A DNA stretch of 64,000 bases from PSRI01 sp041484195 (GTDB lineage: Bacteria; Bacteroidota; Bacteroidia; Chitinophagales; Chitinophagaceae): assembly GCA_041484195.1 (NCBI GenBank), contig JBGPHC010000013.1:50772-114771 (forward strand). The letters are read 5' to 3'. The notes beneath the pieces were generated by a model. It had not been told where the DNA came from. It saw only the letters and a program-made list of their open reading frames with translations, and searched no databases. Shown piece after piece: positions 25,472-34,152 of this stretch; within the stretch, counting starts at the first letter, position 1; every line of letters begins with the position of its first letter. The position numbers were made by a program, and so were the translations under genes.

Positions 25472-27481
25472 ATGAAAAGAATTTTATCATTGATTTTCGC
25501 CGGGCTGCTGCTTGGGGCGCCGCAAATGGTGTTTCCGCAATATAGCGCCGGCCCAAAGATTGATTGGTCATTTTCAGGTACCAATAAGGGCGGCAACGAG
25601 TATCAGTTGGTGATGCATGCGAAAATTGAAAAGGGTTGGAGATTATTTTCGATTACAATGGGCGATGACCTGCCCAATACCAGGATTGGCCTGGACAGTT
25701 CCACGCTTGCTTTTGCCAGCATCCTGTCTGTGAAGGAGAATGCCAGATTAATCACCGCGAAGGAACCATTGCTAGACAGCACAGAAGTCAGGTTTTTTGA
25801 AAATGAAGCGGAATTTCTTTTGGATTTGATTGTAAAGGATAAGAAATCGGACATCAAAGGATCTATTGTGTTTATGGCATACAAGGGTGACGAGTTTTCG
25901 GATCCCGAAACTGTACCATTCAGGTTCGGCTTTGATGCTAACGGTAAACTGATAGCGAAGTCAGGCGGTCTGCAGGAGTCAGCTTCCGGCGCCCAGGCCT
26001 TGAAACGAAATTCAATCGATCTAAAGAACCCGGTCAGCAATTGTGGCGGCACGGGAATCGAATCTGATCAATCAAAGGGACTCTGGGGCATATTCGCTTT
26101 GGGATTTCTGGGAGGCCTGATTGCTTTGCTCACTCCTTGTGTATTTCCCATGATACCGCTCACGGTTTCTTTCTTCACCAAGAGATCTTCGAACAAGCGG
26201 AAAGGAGTTGGGAACGCATTACTTTATGGATTTTTCATCTTCCTGATCTATGTATTGCTCAGTTTGCCTTTTCATTTTCTGGATTCGCTGAATCCCGAGA
26301 TCCTGAATAATATTTCCACCAATTTCTGGTTGAATCTCCTATTCTTTGTGATATTCGTCGCGTTTGCGCTGAGCTTTTTTGGCCTTTTTGAGATTACACT
26401 CCCAGGCAGCATTTCCAATAGGGTTGACGCACGGGCAGGGGTAAGCGGAGTAGTGGGTATTTTCTTCATGGCTCTCACCCTTGCCCTGGTTTCATTTTCC
26501 TGCACGGGGCCAATTTTGGGTTCCCTACTGGCAGGTTCTTTGTCCTCCAATGGAGGTGCCTGGCAATTATCTTCGGGTATGGCTGGTTTTGGCCTTGCCC
26601 TGGCCCTGCCTTTCGCATTATTTGCATTGTTCCCGGGATGGCTGCATTCCATTCCCAAATCAGGCGGATGGTTGACTTCAGTGAAAATTGTACTGGGCTT
26701 CGTGGAGCTGGCGTTGGCCATAAAATTTCTTTCGAATGCCGACCTCGTGGAACATTGGGGAATTCTCAAAAGAGAAATTTTTTTCGCCATCTGGATCATT
26801 TGCGGAGTCTGCATTGTTCTCTTTCTTTTCGGAATACTTAAATTCAAGAATGATCCTCCTCCACGAAAATTGAGCAAAGGCAGGATTCTTGCAGGCTTAG
26901 TCTTCCTGGCATTCACGATTTATTTATTGCCAGGCGTCACCAAATCGAAATATGCGAACCTGTCGCTCATCAGCGGATTCCCCCCGCCATTAGCCTATAG
27001 TATTTATGGAAAAGACCTGATCAGGATAAACGGGGTGGAAGCGGAGGTGGTAAATGATTACGAAAAGGCACTTCAACTGGCGAAGGAGAAGAATCGCCCT
27101 GTATTGATTGATTTTACAGGGTGGGCTTGTGTGAACTGCAGAAAAATGGAGGAGAATGTTTGGACGGATAAGAGAGTGAAAAACCTGATTGACAGCAATT
27201 TTGTATTGGTTTCATTGTTTGTGGATGATCGGGAACGGTTGAAAGAAGACCAGCAATTCGTTTTCACTACCTCGGATGGGGACAAGAAAAAAATCAGAAC
27301 CTTAGGTGACAAGTATGCCACCCTTCAGGCAGAGAATTTTGTAAATGTGTCTCAACCATTGTATGTTGTGATCAGTCCGGATGAGAAATTACTGACTTTA
27401 CCGGTGGGATATACTCCTGACAGGAACGAATATGCGGCTTGGTTGCAGTGCGGGGTGGAAGCTTTCAGGAACCTTAAATAA
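25472..27481 (+). CDS. dsbD: Thiol:disulfide interchange protein DsbD
   Basis: A membrane reductase that carries electrons from cytoplasmic thioredoxin to the periplasm. The start MKRILSLIFAGLLLG gives a signal peptide; the frame from 25421 overlaps the upstream terminator. Domains in order: an alpha-type domain (about residues 25-180) without the redox Cys pair, eight membrane spans (about 205-500) with Cys223 in LLTPCVFPMIPLT and Cys344 in SFSCTGPILGSL, and a thioredoxin-like gamma domain with Cys553-V-N-Cys556 in GWACVNCRKME. The missing alpha cysteines are the notable feature; the adjacent stand-alone alpha protein retains them. It shares a convergent terminator with the following sigma factor gene. 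Confidence 0.92.
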   Translation: MKRILSLIFAGLLLGAPQMVFPQYSAGPKIDWSFSGTNKGGNEYQLVMHAKIEKGWRLFSITMGDDLPNTRIGLDSSTLAFASILSVKENARLITAKEPLLDSTEVRFFENEAEFLLDLIVKDKKSDIKGSIVFMAYKGDEFSDPETVPFRFGFDANGKLIAKSGGLQESASGAQALKRNSIDLKNPVSNCGGTGIESDQSKGLWGIFALGFLGGLIALLTPCVFPMIPLTVSFFTKRSSNKRKGVGNALLYGFFIFLIYVLLSLPFHFLDSLNPEILNNISTNFWLNLLFFVIFVAFALSFFGLFEITLPGSISNRVDARAGVSGVVGIFFMALTLALVSFSCTGPILGSLLAGSLSSNGGAWQLSSGMAGFGLALALPFALFALFPGWLHSIPKSGGWLTSVKIVLGFVELALAIKFLSNADLVEHWGILKREIFFAIWIICGVCIVLFLFGILKFKNDPPPRKLSKGRILAGLVFLAFTIYLLPGVTKSKYANLSLISGFPPPLAYSIYGKDLIRINGVEAEVVNDYEKALQLAKEKNRPVLIDFTGWACVNCRKMEENVWTDKRVKNLIDSNFVLVSLFVDDRERLKEDQQFVFTTSDGDKKKIRTLGDKYATLQAENFVNVSQPLYVVISPDEKLLTLPVGYTPDRNEYAAWLQCGVEAFRNLK

Positions 27482-27483
27482 AC

Positions 27484-27516
27484 AAAAATCGTCTCGCCTT
27501 GGGCGAAACGATTTTT
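27484..27516. terminator. Bidirectional terminator between dsbD and the ECF sigma gene
   Basis: A 15-bp stem with one mismatch (AAAAATCGT-n-TCGCC and complement) around TTG, with A and T runs on both outer sides, lies 2 bp after the dsbD stop and 20 bp from the convergent sigma-gene stop. Confidence 0.85.
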
Positions 27517-27536
27517 GAAATGATAAAGAGTACAGT

Positions 27537-28118
27537 TTACAATGCGATTTGTTTTTCAGTCATCATCTTTCTCAAGTTGATTAATCCATAGCGCATGCGG
27601 CCGAGAGCTGTGTTGATGCTGCATTGGGTTAAGGCGGCAATTTCTTTAAAGCTGAGTTCGGCGTAATGTCTAAGGATGATTACTTCGCGTTGGTCCTGTG
27701 GCAGACGGTCCAGCATTTCACGAACCCTGTCGTGGCTCTGGCGCTGCATCATGCGGCGGTCAATTCCGTCTTCTGAAAAACTGATTACCTCAAAAATGTC
27801 ACGATCGTCGCCGGTCTTGATGGTAGGGGTCCTTTTTACCTTGCGGAAATGATCCACACAAAGATTGTGTGCGATTCTCATGGCCCAGGGGAGGAATTTA
27901 CCTTCTTCTGTGTAACGCCCGCAACGGATGGTGTCGATTACACGAATAAACACGTCCTGAAAAATGTCTTCAGCCAGGTATTTGTCTTTTACCAGCAAAA
28001 GAATGGAAGTGTAGATCTTGTCTTTGTGACGAATAATGAGGTTCTCGAGAGCTTCAGAGTCTCCATCCATGAAAAGATGGATCAACTGCTGATCAGACAG
28101 ATTGGTTAGGGATTTCAT
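27537..28118 (-). CDS. ECF-type RNA polymerase sigma factor
   Basis: The 193-residue protein has a sigma-70 region 2 (LIIRHKDKIYTSILLLVKDKYLAEDIFQDVFIRV, quoted ends only: LIIRHKDK and FQDVFIRV), with the core-binding and -10 recognition segment FLPWAMRIAHNLCVDHFR, and a region 4 helix-turn-helix (LPQDQREVIILRHYAELSFK). No anti-sigma gene is adjacent, so it is probably not a classic membrane-regulated pair. Similar stand-alone sigma factors are common in Bacteroidetes. The expression signal may be the TTTG-N19-TACTTTAG pair at 28235-28265. Target genes cannot be told from the window. Confidence 0.9.
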   Translation of the reverse strand: MKSLTNLSDQQLIHLFMDGDSEALENLIIRHKDKIYTSILLLVKDKYLAEDIFQDVFIRVIDTIRCGRYTEEGKFLPWAMRIAHNLCVDHFRKVKRTPTIKTGDDRDIFEVISFSEDGIDRRMMQRQSHDRVREMLDRLPQDQREVIILRHYAELSFKEIAALTQCSINTALGRMRYGLINLRKMMTEKQIAL

Positions 28119-28234
28119 AACTTCTACGGTTTTTAAATGGTTAGGGATTTTACCCCAATACTCAGCAAAATGTAGAAGTCTATACCTGATAGGCGATAGG
28201 TTTAGTCTCTAGTCTTCTCTGGATATTGGGACGA

Positions 28235-28265
28235 CTAAAGTATGGTATTTTCTCAAATAACCAAA
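28235..28265 (-). promoter_or_regulatory. Possible promoter of the ECF sigma gene
   Basis: On the minus strand TTTG (28262-28265) and TACTTTAG (28235-28242, one mismatch to TAnnTTTG) are 19 nt apart. The leader would be about 110 nt. Confidence 0.35.
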
Positions 28266-28416
28266 TATTAGTTAAAACTTTTTCGCCCAAATTCCCTGAA
28301 AAGCCGATGAAAGTAATAAAAGTCAACAATAATTGCCCTTGGCAATAAATCAGTCTCTTTCAATAAAAATAGTTGATCACGAGGGCATATAATACAACTG
28401 CTAGCCAGTTTAACAT

Positions 28417-28424
28417 TAATTTTG
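28417..28424 (+). promoter_or_regulatory. Bacteroidetes -7 box for uvrA
   Basis: TAATTTTG fits TAnnTTTG, 10 bp before the uvrA ATG at 28434, implying a very short leader. A -33 TTG is not clear. A TTG at 28422 that would lengthen the gene by four codons is part of this box. Confidence 0.4.
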
Positions 28425-28433
28425 TTTTCTCAT

Positions 28434-31349
28434 ATGATAAAAACAAGTGACAAGGAAGAAAAAGCTTTAGTCCGGGGATCCGGTAAAGAAGACGTCATAC
28501 TGATCAAGGGCGCGAGGGTTCATAATCTAAAAAATATCACTGTAGAAATTCCGCGCAATAAACTCGTGGTAGTGACCGGTGTTTCAGGGTCGGGCAAATC
28601 ATCACTCACAATTGACACCCTGTTTGCAGAAGGACAGAGGAGGTATGCGGAAAGCCTGAGTGCTTATGCCAGGCAATTCCTTAACAGGATGAATAAACCT
28701 GATGTTGACTATATCAAGGGGCTTTGTCCGGCCATTGCCATTGAACAAAGAGTGATCACAAGAACGCCAAGGTCAACGGTAGGGAGCATGACGGAAGTCT
28801 ATGACTATCTCCGCTTATTGTATGCCAGGATCGGAAAGACCATATCGCCGGTCAGTGGAAGGGAGGTGAAGAAGGATGATGTGCTTGATGTTGTGAATGC
28901 GATCAGCCGGCAAAAAACGGGTGACAAGGTTCTAATATTGTCGCATTTCAGGTTCCATGGAAAAAGAGACCTCAGGGAAGAATTGAATATATTGCTTCAG
29001 AAGGGATTTTCAAGGCTTTATGTATTCGAGACTCCAGCCGCAATCAAAAAGACTGAAGTTCAGGGTGAGATTCTGAGAATCGAAGACCTGCTGGAGCTCG
29101 GGGATAAAGAATTAAAAAAGAAATTACCATTGATTCCTCCCACGGGGAGCGGAGCACTTGCCACAGGTCCCCGTGGCCCTAATTCTGCCCCGTCAACATT
29201 TGTTTTGGTTGACCGCCTCCTGGTAAAGGAATTTGATGAAGATGATCGTCACCGGATCGCAGATTCGGTTGGAACCGCATTTTATGAAGGAGAAGGAGAC
29301 GTTTATCTTCAAGTCAATTCAGATCCGCTTCTGCATTTTTCCAATAGGTTTGAAATGGACGGTATAAAATTTGAAGAGCCTTCGCCCAATCTGTTTTCAT
29401 TTAATAATCCTTATGGCGCCTGTCCTACCTGTGAAGGATTTTCACAGATATTAGGCATTGATCCCGACCTGGTGATCCCAGACAAGCGCCTGAGCGTGTA
29501 CGAAGGAGCTGTAGCGCCCTGGAAAGGTGAAAAACTGGGGTGGTGGAAGGAACAGTTCATAAAAGCGGCGAAAAAATTCAATTTCCCGGTTCACAAACCG
29601 ATTGCGGATCTCAGCAAGGAGCAGTATAAAATTCTGTGGGATGGAAATGAGTATGCGCATGGAATTCATGATTTTTTCAAGGAGGTGGAACAAAATCTCT
29701 ACAAAGTTCAATACCGGGTTTTGCTTTCCAGATACAGGGGCCGGACTATTTGCCCGGATTGTAAAGGGTACCGTTTGCGGAAAGAAGCACTATACGTCAG
29801 GATCGGGGGTTTGCATATCGGTGAGATATGTGAAATGCAGGTCAAGGACCTGAAGCAATGGTTTGACCAGTTAGAATTAAGTGACTACGAAAAGCAGGTA
29901 GCCCGTAGAGTGATGACTGAAGTGATGCAACGTTTGCAAACCTTGCTGGATGTGGGACTGGGATACCTTACACTAAGCCGTTTGGCTAACAGTCTCAGCG
30001 GGGGTGAGAGCCAGCGCATTCAACTCACCCGCAGCCTGGGAAGCAATCTTACCAGCTCGCTCTATATTCTCGATGAACCTTCCATTGGATTGCATTCAAG
30101 AGATACGGCCAGATTGATAAAAGTATTAAAGAACCTGAAGGACCTTGGCAATACCGTGGTGGTGGTAGAGCATGATGAAATGATGATGAGGGAAGCCGAC
30201 TATATCATTGACATGGGACCACTTGCCAGTCATCTGGGTGGTGAAGTGGTGGCGGCCGGAAATTATGAAGAGATCATTGCCGAGCCCAAGAGTCTTACGG
30301 GCAAATTTCTGAAAGGCGAATTGAAAATTGAGCCTCCAAAAAAATTGAGAAAATGGAACCGTTCCATCATAGTAAAAGGCGGGAGGCAACACAACCTTCA
30401 GGATATTGACGTGGAGTTTCCCCTCAATGTATTATGTGTGGTGAGTGGCGTGAGCGGAAGCGGCAAGACCACTCTTGTCAAGCAGATCCTGTATCCCGCA
30501 TTAAAGAAACTAAAAGGTGAGTTTGTAGATAAAATCGGCTTACACAGTGGGATTGAAGGGGACATCGATTCCATATCACAAATAGAATTGATAGATCAGA
30601 ACCCAATAGGAAAATCATCCCGAAGCAACCCGGTAACCTATATCAAAGCCTATGATGAAATCAGGGACCTCTATTCGAGGCAGCCTCTGAGTAAGATCCG
30701 GGGATTCCAGCCAAAGCATTTTTCATTTAATGTGGATGGCGGAAGATGCGACAACTGCAAGGGCGAGGGAGAACAGGTGGTGGAAATGCAATTCCTGGCA
30801 GACGTGCACCTGACCTGTGAAGTGTGTGGAGGTAAGAAATTCAAGGAAGAAGTACTCGAAGTTACTTATAAGGATAAAAATATTTTTGATATCCTGGAAT
30901 TAAGTGTAGATGAAGCGCTCGAATTTTTTGTGTCTGAGAAAGAAATCACAAACAAAATAAAACCACTGAGCGATGTGGGCCTGGGATATGTGAAACTGGG
31001 GCAATCCAGCGACACGCTTTCAGGTGGCGAAGCACAAAGAGTGAAACTGGCTTCCTTCCTGGGAAAGGGCAGGGCTCAGGGACATATACTTTTTATTTTC
31101 GATGAGCCCACCACAGGATTGCATTTTCAGGACATCAATAAATTGCTTGCTTCTTTCAGCGCCTTGATTGAACAGGGACATTCTATAATAGTGATAGAAC
31201 ATAATCTGGACGTGATAAAATGCGCCGACTGGGTAATTGACCTCGGCCCTGAGGCAGGTGACGAGGGCGGCAAGTTGGTGTTTGCAGGAATACCCACGGA
31301 TTTGAAGAAGCAGAAAAAGAGCTGGACCGGGAAATTCCTTAATGGGTAA
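28434..31349 (+). CDS. uvrA: UvrABC excinuclease subunit A
   Basis: UvrA is the damage-sensing ATPase of nucleotide excision repair. About 971 residues carry two ABC modules: Walker A GVSGSGKSSLTIDT near the N-terminus and GVSGSGKTTLVKQ in the second half, signatures NSLSGGESQRIQL and DTLSGGEAQRVKL, and zinc-binding cysteines in CPTCEGFSQ and in CDNCKGEGEQ / CEVCGGKKF. The UvrB-interaction segment and the family motif RTPRSTVGSMTEVYDYLRLL are present. It is slightly longer than E. coli UvrA (940) because of insertions in the first module. Transcribed alone, it ends 88 bp before a convergent DUF4293 gene. Confidence 0.97.
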   Translation: MIKTSDKEEKALVRGSGKEDVILIKGARVHNLKNITVEIPRNKLVVVTGVSGSGKSSLTIDTLFAEGQRRYAESLSAYARQFLNRMNKPDVDYIKGLCPAIAIEQRVITRTPRSTVGSMTEVYDYLRLLYARIGKTISPVSGREVKKDDVLDVVNAISRQKTGDKVLILSHFRFHGKRDLREELNILLQKGFSRLYVFETPAAIKKTEVQGEILRIEDLLELGDKELKKKLPLIPPTGSGALATGPRGPNSAPSTFVLVDRLLVKEFDEDDRHRIADSVGTAFYEGEGDVYLQVNSDPLLHFSNRFEMDGIKFEEPSPNLFSFNNPYGACPTCEGFSQILGIDPDLVIPDKRLSVYEGAVAPWKGEKLGWWKEQFIKAAKKFNFPVHKPIADLSKEQYKILWDGNEYAHGIHDFFKEVEQNLYKVQYRVLLSRYRGRTICPDCKGYRLRKEALYVRIGGLHIGEICEMQVKDLKQWFDQLELSDYEKQVARRVMTEVMQRLQTLLDVGLGYLTLSRLANSLSGGESQRIQLTRSLGSNLTSSLYILDEPSIGLHSRDTARLIKVLKNLKDLGNTVVVVEHDEMMMREADYIIDMGPLASHLGGEVVAAGNYEEIIAEPKSLTGKFLKGELKIEPPKKLRKWNRSIIVKGGRQHNLQDIDVEFPLNVLCVVSGVSGSGKTTLVKQILYPALKKLKGEFVDKIGLHSGIEGDIDSISQIELIDQNPIGKSSRSNPVTYIKAYDEIRDLYSRQPLSKIRGFQPKHFSFNVDGGRCDNCKGEGEQVVEMQFLADVHLTCEVCGGKKFKEEVLEVTYKDKNIFDILELSVDEALEFFVSEKEITNKIKPLSDVGLGYVKLGQSSDTLSGGEAQRVKLASFLGKGRAQGHILFIFDEPTTGLHFQDINKLLASFSALIEQGHSIIVIEHNLDVIKCADWVIDLGPEAGDEGGKLVFAGIPTDLKKQKKSWTGKFLNG

Positions 31350-31437
31350 ATGCACCAGATCAATTTGTGAACTCAAATGGCTTGGACCTCTTAACAGCGA
31401 TTCCCCAATTCGATCCTTGTGATTCCTTATCATTCAA

Positions 31438-31854
31438 TCACCTCAGCCTGTCAACACTTTTCACCAGTTTTTCATCTTTGTAAATCCCTCTGGCAGCCAA
31501 TATGAAAAATATGGGTACAACAATGGGGAACAGTGCCCAGAGTGCGATGACGCCACTGTTGAATGCTCTGGCACGCACATAGTAAAGTACAAGACATCCT
31601 ATCTGCAATAATAGTCCGACTATACAGAGGCGGAACTGCAATTTCCTGTTCTTGAATAGAAATATGGAGATCAGCGCTATCAACCCCACGGCCACGGTGA
31701 GCACCAGGAGAAAGAAATCGCTGGCAGAATCAAGGGTTTCAGACTGGGTAACTCCGTTTACGATTTTTGTGCCACTATAAACAGGAAAACGAAGGGAAAG
31801 AAATGAAAAGGCCGAAGCGAGGAGAAGCCAAATCGTTTGAATGCGTTGAAACAT
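31438..31854 (-). CDS. DUF4293 family membrane protein
   Basis: The 138-residue protein starts MFQRIQTIWLLLASAFSFL, the typical opening of DUF4293; the frame from 31944 adds a cysteine- and arginine-rich stretch that does not fit. It has four membrane segments (about residues 7-24, 48-68, 76-96, 103-122) and a short charged end. This family is confined mainly to Bacteroidetes and its function is unknown. It is convergent with uvrA. The terminator-like repeat at 31959 belongs to the gene upstream of it. Confidence 0.8.
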   Translation of the reverse strand: MFQRIQTIWLLLASAFSFLSLRFPVYSGTKIVNGVTQSETLDSASDFFLLVLTVAVGLIALISIFLFKNRKLQFRLCIVGLLLQIGCLVLYYVRARAFNSGVIALWALFPIVVPIFFILAARGIYKDEKLVKSVDRLR

Positions 31855-31958
31855 ACAGGATGATTGTCTTGTAAAAATAAGTATTCTGCTAATCAAAACA
31901 CATTTCAATTCAAAGGTTGAGCAATGGCTACGGCCACCAGTCACCCGGCAAAATAAAA

Positions 31959-31992
31959 TGGATCCCGGGAATTTGGCTGTTCCGGGGATCCA
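31959..31992 (-). terminator. Hairpin terminator after the secreted protein gene at 32010
   Basis: A 13-bp inverted repeat with one mismatch (TGGATCCCGGGAA / TTCCGGGGATCCA) around 8 nt is followed on the minus strand by a T-rich stretch (TTTTATTTTG). It lies just downstream of the gene at 32010-32459. Confidence 0.7.
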
Positions 31993-32009
31993 TGGTCCTG
32001 CAAATTTGA

Positions 32010-32459
32010 TCAGAGGTTCTTATCGGCTCTGAGGAACTGTTCCATCACTTCTAATTTGCCCTGCGGGCTTACCCGGAGTGTGTACCAGTAGTCATTGTCA
32101 AACATTTTTATGACATAGGCCATTTCATTTCCAACAGTAACTTCGGTTACCCCAAAAGGCGTTTGGCGGGGAAATTGGTTCCTGATCTCAGTCGAAATGG
32201 AAACGGGCAAGAGCCAGGGCTGGTAGTATTTCAGGCTACTGATGATATTGCCTTTACTGTCAAATTGAACCCTGAAGGAGGCATCTGCCTGGGTAAAGAC
32301 TGCAGTGAATTGGTTGGCGCCTTCATACCATTTCAGACCCTGTGCATGGGTGAAAGTACGGTTAAAACTGAGGAGCACTTTCTTGTTTACATCGATGTCT
32401 TTGGCGTAAGCACCTGCCTGAAAAAGAAGACAGCAGGCGAGGAAGAATATAGTTTTCAT
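32010..32459 (-). CDS. Small secreted protein, PepSY-like fold suspected
   Basis: The 149-residue protein has a signal peptide (IFFLACCLLFQAGAYAKD) and a mature part with a helix (KKVLLSFNRTFTHAQ) followed by alternating strands such as NQFTAVFTQADASFRVQFDSKGNI and VTVGNEMAYVIKMFDN. This helix-then-beta-sheet pattern resembles PepSY/BLIP-like domains but is not proven. The next upstream gene encodes a protein with the same plan (FSRKFKLASDTRWHKV, SAYNNKGSWVYTIRYYG), so they are probably distant paralogues. Function is unknown; extracytoplasmic location is well supported by the leader. Confidence 0.65.
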   Translation of the reverse strand: MKTIFFLACCLLFQAGAYAKDIDVNKKVLLSFNRTFTHAQGLKWYEGANQFTAVFTQADASFRVQFDSKGNIISSLKYYQPWLLPVSISTEIRNQFPRQTPFGVTEVTVGNEMAYVIKMFDNDYWYTLRVSPQGKLEVMEQFLRADKNL

Positions 32460-32521
32460 GATGAAAAGTTATTAAGATTAGCAAAGGGGTTTAATCGGTT
32501 TGTAGTCGAAAATATTTGAAA

Positions 32522-32559
32522 AGCCGGGTCCGGGAGAGTGGGGAATCCGGACCCTGGCT
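32522..32559 (-). terminator. Hairpin terminator after the secreted protein gene at 32576
   Basis: GGGTCCGG at 32526-32533 pairs with CCGGACCC at 32547-32554, extended by AGCC/GGCT with one bulge; the minus strand then reads CTTTTC. It separates the two small secreted protein genes. Confidence 0.7.
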
Positions 32560-32575
32560 CTGTGAGGACTGAAGG

Positions 32576-33106
32576 TTATTCGGATTGGCCTTCCTTATAA
32601 ATATTCATCTCTCCATCTGCGATATGAACTATTTTCCAGGCATTCCCATCCTGAATGTGCACCAGGTAAATGAGATTTTCCGGTACTGAAACTTCTTCCA
32701 CCTGTGTGATGGTGAAATCAAAATAAGTACTCCTGACAAGATTCCTTACCTCAGTGGGCAACTGTTTTTCACCATAATAACGAATGGTGTACACCCAGCT
32801 ACCTTTATTATTGTAAGCCGATTTGCATTTGATGCCTGCAAGGAGATAATCAGCAACGAAGCCATCACTCACTTTGTGCCAGCGTGTATCGGATGCCAAT
32901 TTGAATTTCCTGGAAAAATCCCTTAGGGCGCGGAAATTGACTGAAGTGGCGTCATTGGCAGATTTATCTCCGATAGCGGTACTGGCAAGAAGTGATTTTG
33001 AGGAATCAAAAGCCTTATTGGCACTACTTCCCTGGGCTTTTGCACCGGGGACGGATAACATGGCAGGAATCAGGCCTGCGAACAAAATCGAGAGAACTTT
33101 TTTCAT
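32576..33106 (-). CDS. Small secreted protein related to the next gene downstream
   Basis: The 176-residue protein starts with a signal peptide (VLSILFAGLIPAMLSVPGAKAQG), then a serine-rich linker and a helix/beta domain ending QDGNAWKIVHIADGEMNIYKEGQ. It has the same layout as the 149-residue protein downstream, with the strand pair around the tyrosine-rich SWVYTIRYYG corresponding to that protein's NIISSLKYYQP. No catalytic residues or binding sites can be named. A terminator separates it from its paralogue, so each probably has its own transcript. The 5' flank is a 443-bp intergenic region shared with the divergent sigma factor cassette. Confidence 0.65.
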   Translation of the reverse strand: MKKVLSILFAGLIPAMLSVPGAKAQGSSANKAFDSSKSLLASTAIGDKSANDATSVNFRALRDFSRKFKLASDTRWHKVSDGFVADYLLAGIKCKSAYNNKGSWVYTIRYYGEKQLPTEVRNLVRSTYFDFTITQVEEVSVPENLIYLVHIQDGNAWKIVHIADGEMNIYKEGQSE

Positions 33107-33549
33107 GACGATAAAGTTTAATGGTTTATGATTTAATTGCGATTTGGTTTATCCGGGAATTTGTAAGCAAATTGTGAGATTTGATTTTGCTGACAACACT
33201 ACCGTATAATGGAAGTCTTAATAATGGAACGGACAGGGATATCAATTCGAATCGTATTTCCTTAATATGTGTCGTGAGACATTAGGCAAGGGAAACAATC
33301 AGGAAATAATTTTTCGGCAAATAAGAATCAGGTATCAGTTTTCTGTCCAGGTTTAACCGGACCAGGGATCAGGGCCCCGGGTCTTGAAGGAAGACTTTTG
33401 CGATCATACAGGATTAGAGACCCCGGTTTGGATAAGGCAATTATAATTGTCCGGCCAATTCCCTGGCCATCAGGCTCAATAACCGTAATCATGCAGGCAA
33501 ACTATTCTTTTTCAGGTTATAATGTATTATATTTAGGAAAGACCAGAAT
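33107..33549. other. Intergenic region upstream of the sigma/CHAT cassette
   Basis: 443 bp between divergent genes. Just before the sigma gene, TATATTTAG at about 33528-33536 resembles a -7 element with one mismatch; no clear -33 partner. The rest shows no convincing frame or hairpin. Confidence 0.4.
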
Positions 33550-34143
33550 ATGGAGCTTCCCCGGATCGTCCTGCATACGGCAGACCAGGAGATCATCAAT
33601 AAACTGCTGGGATCTGGCCTAACCAGGAATTCGGGCGAGGAGCAATTCTTTAAAGCTTACCTGTATTTTGTGCGTGAAGGCGTGCAGAAATATTCTCTAA
33701 ATGAGGAAGAAGCCTTTGACGCATATTCAGATTCCATCCTCTCAGCCATAGAAAAGATAACCGGCAACGGATTCGAAGGCCGGTCCTCCCTGAAAACATG
33801 GCTATACCAGATTTTTCATCACAAATGTGTTGACCTGATTCGCAAAAAGACGACCAATAAGGGTAGTGTGCATAAAACTGTGACTGTTACCGAAATGTTC
33901 TCCCAGATTTCAGATTCTGCCAAATCAATAGTTCAGAAACTTATTGACAAGGCCGATTGGGATCTCCTGAGGGAAAAGCTGCATCAGTTAGGTGAAAATT
34001 GCCGACAGATGCTGATGCTTTCAGCGGATGGATATAGTGACAGGGATATCGCCGGCCAGCTGGGATACAAGACCGCTGATGTGGTTAAGACAAGCCGCCT
34101 GCGATGCCTGGAAAAGTTAAGACAATTGTACAAATCCCCTTAA
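33550..34143 (+). CDS. Divergent ECF-type sigma factor of the CHAT cassette
   Basis: The 197-residue protein has sigma region 2 features (EEQFFKAYLYFVREGVQKY, then GRSSLKTWLYQIFHHKCVDLIR) and a region 4 helix-turn-helix (CRQMLMLSADGYSDRDIAGQLG). Region 2 is less canonical than in the other ECF factor of the window; the typical DxxQxxF is replaced by YSDSILSAI. It should direct RNA polymerase to a dedicated promoter. The next gene starts 9 bp later and encodes a membrane protein with an anti-sigma-like N-terminus, making a sigma/anti-sigma pair likely. It is the first gene of a five-gene same-strand cassette ending with a CHAT protein and a subtilisin. Confidence 0.85.
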   Translation: MELPRIVLHTADQEIINKLLGSGLTRNSGEEQFFKAYLYFVREGVQKYSLNEEEAFDAYSDSILSAIEKITGNGFEGRSSLKTWLYQIFHHKCVDLIRKKTTNKGSVHKTVTVTEMFSQISDSAKSIVQKLIDKADWDLLREKLHQLGENCRQMLMLSADGYSDRDIAGQLGYKTADVVKTSRLRCLEKLRQLYKSP

Positions 34144-34152
34144 CTAAGGTTT

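Larger units (their letters stand above)
28119..28433. other. Divergent intergenic region, sigma factor gene / uvrA
   Basis: 315 bp between two divergent genes, holding a possible promoter for each (28235-28265 minus; 28417-28424 plus). The middle is AT-rich, with no open frame of note. Confidence 0.5.
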
